NCBI GenBank assembly: GCA_029065825.1
Contig: JAIEHQ010000006.1
Span: 1-17,117 of the forward strand
DNA length: 17,117 nucleotides
Direction of reading: 5' to 3'
Source: Alistipes sp.
Lineage (GTDB): Bacteria > Bacteroidota > Bacteroidia > Bacteroidales > Rikenellaceae
The notes beneath the pieces were generated by a model that ran no database searches, was not told where the DNA came from, and was given only the letters and a program-made list of their open reading frames with translations. How positions within the stretch are numbered: position 1 is the first letter of the stretch; the number at the start of each line of letters is the position of its first letter. Of the stretch, positions 15,325 to 17,117 are shown piece after piece. The position numbers were made by a program, and so were the translations under genes.

Positions 15325-16437
15325 TTACCTGACGATGCGCCCGTCCCTGCAGCGCACCACGAAAGCGTCGCGGAACTCGCGCTTCGCCCTCTTCAGTTCG
15401 GCCTCGGCATCCCGGCGGCTCTCGAAGCGTCCCGTACAATACTTATATTTGAAACGCCCTTCGGAGGCGTACTCCGCGACCTTGCCCCGATAGCTTTTGA
15501 ACTGGGCATCCTTGAGCGGCACCGGCTTGGTGCTGGAGAGCAACTGCACGGCGAAATACTCTTTCTGCGCATTCTGCACGGCGTTCCCGCCCTTCGACGG
15601 CGCCGCCGGCTCCTCCTCGCCCCGCTCATACACCGCATCATCCTCGACGAGCAGCGTGCCCCGCACGAAATCCGCGTAGTCCTTCACGGCTCCGAACAGC
15701 GACCGGGCGATGGCATCCAGCCCCTTGTCGGAAGTCATGTAGGCGAACTCCTCGGCGTTCGACAGAAAGCCGATCTCGGTCAGGATACCCGGCATATCGG
15801 TGGCGTAGAGCACCTTGAGCGGCTGGCGCTTCACCCCCCGGTTGTGGCGGCCCGAACGGACGTAGTGCTTCTGCACCAGACGGGCCATCGCCTCGCTGTA
15901 CTCGCCGTAGGTAAACTGCAGATTCTGAATGTAGGCCCGCACGATGGCCGCCGTCTTCTCGTTCGACATGTCGAGCAGCTCGTCGCGGCGGTTATTCAGC
16001 AGCGCCCGCTCGTTGGCATTCTTCTCCAGCGGACTCTCGCCCATGATGAGGGTCTCCACCCCCCGGGCCGAGGCCGACTGCGCGGCGTTGGTGTGGATCG
16101 AAATGAACAGGTCGCCCTCCGCCCGGTTGGCGATGTCGGCCCGCGCCTGCAGGTCTTTGGTCAGACTCTCGGAGAACTGTTTGTCGGTCTTGCGCGTATA
16201 GACCACCTTGATCTCGGGCAGCTCCTTCTCGATGAGCGCCCCCAGACGGAGCGCCACCTTCAGGTTGAGGTCCTTCTCGTAAACGCCCCGGTAGTAAGCC
16301 CCGGGGAACTTCGGGCCGCCGTGTCCCGCGTCGATGACGATCACCCGCACGCCCCGGGCAATATTCTCGGCCCGCACCCCGTTGAAAGAGAGCGTCAGCA
16401 CGAAAAGAACGGCGGCGAAAAACAAGAACCTGCGCAT
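15325..16437 (-). CDS. N-acetylmuramoyl-L-alanine amidase with C-terminal SPOR-like domain
   Basis: A secreted zinc amidase that cuts the MurNAc-L-Ala bond of peptidoglycan, as in cell separation. The 370-residue product starts with a clear signal peptide (1-23, cleavage predicted after VRA). The Amidase_3 domain (about 30-265) has every zinc and catalytic residue: H39 in IDAGHGG, E54 in YEKDLN, H115 in ISIHTNA and E221 in LTEIGF. A long insertion (about 133-180) precedes the final catalytic Glu; in other amidases insertions here can regulate the active site. The C-terminal region (about 288-370, YFAVQLLSS to the end) looks like a SPOR domain, which binds denuded glycan at division sites. In-frame sequence up to 16902 is not a credible start because the signal peptide begins at 16437. 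It heads the amidase-MCE-MutS2 run. Confidence 0.93.
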   Translation of the reverse strand: MRRFLFFAAVLFVLTLSFNGVRAENIARGVRVIVIDAGHGGPKFPGAYYRGVYEKDLNLKVALRLGALIEKELPEIKVVYTRKTDKQFSESLTKDLQARADIANRAEGDLFISIHTNAAQSASARGVETLIMGESPLEKNANERALLNNRRDELLDMSNEKTAAIVRAYIQNLQFTYGEYSEAMARLVQKHYVRSGRHNRGVKRQPLKVLYATDMPGILTEIGFLSNAEEFAYMTSDKGLDAIARSLFGAVKDYADFVRGTLLVEDDAVYERGEEEPAAPSKGGNAVQNAQKEYFAVQLLSSTKPVPLKDAQFKSYRGKVAEYASEGRFKYKYCTGRFESRRDAEAELKRAKREFRDAFVVRCRDGRIVR

Positions 16438-16455
16438 GGCAAATAGGAGCGAAAA

Positions 16456-16486
16456 TTTAACGTATCGATTTTTTTGTCTATATTTG
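16456..16486 (+). promoter_or_regulatory. Possible promoter for the LptD-like gene
   Basis: TTTA at 16456-16459, then 19 nt, then TATATTTG at 16479-16486. The -7 box is an exact TAnnTTTG match and the -33 box matches three of four positions. Transcription would start near 16492 and give a leader of about 85 nt containing the hairpin at 16506-16532 and the palindrome at 16537-16556. Confidence 0.45.
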
Positions 16487-16505
16487 TCGGATATTAAAAC
16501 CGCAG

Positions 16506-16532
16506 CCGATGGCTCCCGACGACGGGCATCGG
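16506..16532 (+). promoter_or_regulatory. Terminator-like hairpin in the LptD leader
   Basis: CCGATG (16506-16511) pairs with 16527-16532. Inside it CCCG (16515-16518) pairs with CGGG (16523-16526) around an ACGA loop, leaving a 3-nt bulge. TTTTT follows two bases after the stem. On the plus strand this resembles an intrinsic terminator or attenuator between promoter and gene. Confidence 0.35.
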
Positions 16533-16536
16533 GGTT

Positions 16537-16556
16537 TTTGCCGACATGTCGGCAAA
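16537..16556. promoter_or_regulatory. Perfect 20-bp palindrome, possible operator
   Basis: TTTGCCGACATGTCGGCAAA is a perfect 20-bp palindrome. Its right end overlaps the minus-strand -7 box at 16553-16560 (TACCTTTG), where a repressor dimer would block the amidase promoter. It also lies in the leader of the divergent LptD-like gene. It is followed 7 nt later by eight T residues on the plus strand, so an RNA hairpin role is an alternative. Confidence 0.5.
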
Positions 16557-16560
16557 GGTA
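16553..16560 (-). promoter_or_regulatory. Probable -7 box for the amidase operon
   Basis: The minus strand reads TACCTTTG, an exact TAnnTTTG match. No convincing TTTG lies 19-21 nt upstream, so only the -7 element is supported. Transcription would start near 16546 and give a leader of about 110 nt before the amidase ATG at 16437. Confidence 0.4.
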
Positions 16561-16576
16561 CGATTTTTTTTGAATT

Positions 16577-17117
16577 TTGGACAGACTGAAGACAAAATAT
16601 CTCCTGCTCCCGGTAGCCGCGCTGCTTTTTTTGCTGCCGATGCTCGGCACGGCACGGCCCTGCGCCGGAAGGCTGCCGGCAGCCGACAGCCTCTTCGTCC
16701 GCCCCGACAGCTCCGACAGGGAACAGGGTCCCCGCTTCCCGCAGCCCGGTCCGGCGGCGGGGAACGGACGCAACGCCGCCCCGCCGGAGTCGCCTCTTCC
16801 CGCCGATGCCGCTGCGCCCCCACTGCCCGGCGACTCGCTGGCGGCCGATACGACCGCCCCCCGCAAGAACGGTGCGTTCCTGGACGACATCATCAGCGGC
16901 AAGAACCGCGACTCGCTCTACTACGACCTGCGCAGCCGCACCATCTACATCTACAACGAGGGCGACATCAGCTACCAGAACATCAACCTCAAGGGCGACT
17001 TCATGCGCATCGACATGGACGACAAGATGATTCTGGCGCACGGCAAGCCCGACACCCTCGACGGAGTGCCCACCGCCACCCACCCGGTTTTCACCGAGGG
17101 CAACGCCACCCCCTACA
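16577..17117 (+). CDS. lptD: LptD/OstA-like LPS-assembly protein, 5' part (runs off the window)
   Basis: The first 180 codons of an open frame with no stop before the window edge. The N-terminus (MDRLKTKYLLLPVAALLFLL, 1-20) is a signal peptide, followed by a Pro/Ala-rich low-complexity stretch (about 32-95). An OstA/LptA-like beta-strand region begins near 110: SLYYDLRSRTIYIYNEGDI, then YQNINLKGDFMRIDMDDKMI and PVFTEGN. This pattern is typical of Bacteroidota LptD, the outer-membrane protein that inserts LPS on the cell surface; the missing C-terminus should be the beta-barrel. The start is taken as TTG at 16577 because an in-frame stop lies at 16571 and the first in-frame ATG (16640) would remove most of the signal peptide. 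It is divergent from the amidase. A stand-alone LptA-like protein is an alternative until the rest is seen. Confidence 0.8.
   Translation, partial: MDRLKTKYLLLPVAALLFLLPMLGTARPCAGRLPAADSLFVRPDSSDREQGPRFPQPGPAAGNGRNAAPPESPLPADAAAPPLPGDSLAADTTAPRKNGAFLDDIISGKNRDSLYYDLRSRTIYIYNEGDISYQNINLKGDFMRIDMDDKMILAHGKPDTLDGVPTATHPVFTEGNATPY

Noticed and set aside
16478..17083. Minus-strand open frame opposite the LptD-like gene, and an amidase extension to 16902
   Set aside because: The plus strand shows a signal peptide and OstA-like strands, and the amidase signal peptide starts at 16437. The upstream extension has no family-like sequence.

Overview
The window looks like a piece of chromosome from a GC-rich Bacteroidota, most likely Alistipes or another Rikenellaceae. 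The reasons are the fused MurF/alanine racemase, the LptD-like gene divergent from an amidase/MCE pair, near absence of Shine-Dalgarno sequences, and several matches to the Bacteroidota promoter consensus TTTG-N19-21-TAnnTTTG. The genus is an inference. Almost all genes are housekeeping genes on the minus strand; only the first and last genes are on the plus strand.

Layout: (1) 1-229, a structured repeat containing consensus-like promoters, then an FprA-type diiron flavoprotein (230-1423). (2) A 21-bp hairpin that can act as a terminator in both directions (1439-1484) separates it from the convergent minus-strand genes. (3) Reading leftwards from 6257: a small conserved membrane protein, mutL, a rhomboid protease, a membrane-anchored EEP-family phosphoesterase and a YhcH-family protein. 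A second inverted copy of the repeat (6284-6443) lies just upstream of this operon, and the rhomboid gene has its own good promoter. (4) grpE and dnaJ, ending in a terminator at 6446-6480. (5) An RsmI-like methyltransferase, MurF-Alr, MutS2, an MCE/MlaD-like protein and an N-acetylmuramoyl-L-alanine amidase, all on the minus strand. (6) A 139-bp intergenic region with a palindrome, a hairpin and two opposed promoters, then the 5' part of an LptD-like gene running off the right edge.

Together the genes cover oxygen/NO detoxification, DNA mismatch or recombination control (MutL, MutS2), the Hsp70 co-chaperones, peptidoglycan precursor synthesis and cleavage, and outer-membrane lipid/LPS transport. 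No phage, insertion sequence, CRISPR array, tRNA or rRNA was seen. The best candidate for something undescribed is the intergenic repeat. It occurs twice in opposite orientation, carries promoter elements overlapping hairpins, and in both cases ends about 25-30 nt before the start codon of an operon's first gene. Its stems are conserved while loops vary, and one stem shows compensatory change.
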